A stretch of DNA of 15,434 nt, taken from assembly GCA_025938055.1 (NCBI GenBank), contig JAICQC010000059.1, forward strand, positions 1-15,434. The letters run 5' to 3'. This document shows positions 14,487 to 15,434 of this stretch, piece by piece. Under the pieces are notes generated by a model, which was given only the letters and a program-made list of their open reading frames with translations, ran no database searches and was not told the origin of the DNA. The translations under genes were made by a program, and so were the position numbers. Numbering within the stretch: the stretch's first letter is position 1; every line of letters begins with the position of its first letter. The DNA comes from Anaerolineales bacterium. GTDB lineage: Bacteria > Chloroflexota > Anaerolineae > Anaerolineales > Villigracilaceae.

Positions 14487-15434
14487 ATGGCAAACAAAAT
14501 TACCTTTCCTGATAACTTTCAATGGGGCGCGGCGACGGCTGCGTATCAGATCGAAGGCGCCTGGGACAAACATGGCAAAGGCGAATCTACCTGGGACCGC
14601 TTTACCCATACCCCCGGCAGGATCAGAAATAACGACACCGGCGACGTTGCCAACGATCATTACCGCCGCTGGAAAAAAGATATCGGCTTGATGAAAAAGA
14701 TCGGCTTGAAGGCGTATCGCTTTTCGATTTCGTGGACGCGCCTCCTTCCCACTGGGCGCGGCAAAGTCAATCCAAGGGGGTTGGACTTCTACAAAAAGCT
14801 GGTGGACGGATTGCTGGATGCAAACATCACGCCCTTCGTTACTCTCAACCACTGGGATCTGCCGCAAAAACTCGAGGAGGAGGGCGGCTGGACTTCCCGC
14901 TCCACTATGAATGCCTTTGTGGAATACACCGACGTAGTCACCCGTGCTCTCGGCGACCGCGTCAAGAATTGGATCACGCACAATGAACCCGCCGTCGTCG
15001 CCTGGCTGGGCTACGCCATGGGTGTTCACGCGCCCGGTCTGCAGGAGTATGCACTCGGCGCGCGCGCCGCGCACCATCTCCTCGTTTCTCATGGGCAGGC
15101 TATTCCGGTGATTCGAGGCAACAGTCCGGATTCTGAAGCAGGGATCACCCTTGATATTAGCTGGAGGTACCCTGCCTCCAACAGTCGCGCAGACCGCGAG
15201 CTGGTCCGCGCGGACGATGGGCTCTGGTTCCGCTGGTTTGCAGATCCGCTCTATGGGCGCGGCTACCCCGCCGACAAGGTTGACGATTTCACAAAAATGG
15301 GTGCGCTGCCGAACGGGTTGGATTTCGTGCAGGATGGCGATATGGATATCATCGCCACGCCGACCGATTTTATTGGTATGAACTACTACAACCGTAATAT
15401 CTATCGCGCCGAGGGTTCAGACAATGACCCGCAG
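14487..15434 (+). CDS. bglA: GH1 beta-glucosidase, 3'-truncated
   Basis: The frame is open from ATG 14487 to the last base (316 codons), so about the final 30% of a usual 440-450 residue enzyme is missing. It is a retaining family 1 glycosidase: FQWGAATAAYQIEGAW at the N-terminus, the FSISWTRLLPTG strand, TPFVTLNHWDLP, and the acid/base Glu167 in THNEP. The nucleophile segment (ENG) would lie beyond the window. No signal peptide is present, so it should act inside the cell on imported cellobiose or aryl-beta-glucosides. AAGGA at 14471-14475 sits 11 bases before the ATG, 21 bases after the preceding stop. It overlaps in substrate range with the cytoplasmic GH3 and the phosphorylase, giving the cell several ways to split beta-glucosides. 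Confidence 0.95.
   Translation, partial: MANKITFPDNFQWGAATAAYQIEGAWDKHGKGESTWDRFTHTPGRIRNNDTGDVANDHYRRWKKDIGLMKKIGLKAYRFSISWTRLLPTGRGKVNPRGLDFYKKLVDGLLDANITPFVTLNHWDLPQKLEEEGGWTSRSTMNAFVEYTDVVTRALGDRVKNWITHNEPAVVAWLGYAMGVHAPGLQEYALGARAAHHLLVSHGQAIPVIRGNSPDSEAGITLDISWRYPASNSRADRELVRADDGLWFRWFADPLYGRGYPADKVDDFTKMGALPNGLDFVQDGDMDIIATPTDFIGMNYYNRNIYRAEGSDNDPQ

Overview
The window is a carbohydrate-use locus, all on the + strand, with almost no non-coding DNA. It looks like a chromosomal segment from an anaerobic or fermentative saccharolytic bacterium. Three points suggest Anaerolineae (Chloroflexota): moderately high GC, lipoproteins with Thr/Pro-rich linkers behind the lipobox, and a cellobiose phosphorylase close in sequence to the clostridial type. 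This is an inference; no rRNA or marker gene is present. I see no tRNA, rRNA, CRISPR array, insertion sequence, sugar importer or transcription regulator.

Layout. (1) Bases 1-594 are the 3' part of a YdjC/ChbG-type carbohydrate deacetylase, cut by the window edge. (2) After a 103-base AT-rich gap comes a large cytoplasmic GH3 beta-glucosidase with a PA14 insertion (698-3340). (3) A 68-base gap holds an almost perfect 40-base hairpin (3346-3385) and leads into a GH94 cellobiose phosphorylase (3409-5907). (4) With 1- or 4-base stop/start overlaps there follow a membrane-fusion lipoprotein, a 970-residue FtsX-type permease with a duplicated architecture, and two different MacB/LolD-class ATPases (5907-11636). 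(5) Seven bases later comes a second, lipid-anchored GH3 glucosidase (11644-13617). A GTGA-coupled galactose-mutarotase-like protein (DUF4380-like, 13614-14465) and a GH1 beta-glucosidase running off the window (14487-15434) follow.

Likely joint function: breakdown of cellobiose and other beta-glucosides at two sites. The lipoprotein GH3 would trim oligosaccharides outside the membrane. Inside the cell the PA14-GH3 and GH1 enzymes would hydrolyse imported glucosides, while GH94 would phosphorolyse cellobiose to glucose-1-phosphate and glucose. The mutarotase-like protein may handle the anomers or bind a sugar.

The unexpected part is the complete MacAB-like export or mechanotransmission module, translationally coupled inside this sugar operon. 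Its first ATPase carries a C-terminal extension resembling an AbrB/SpoVT swapped-hairpin domain. What this exporter moves, and why it is locked into a cellobiose operon, is the most interesting open question in the window.
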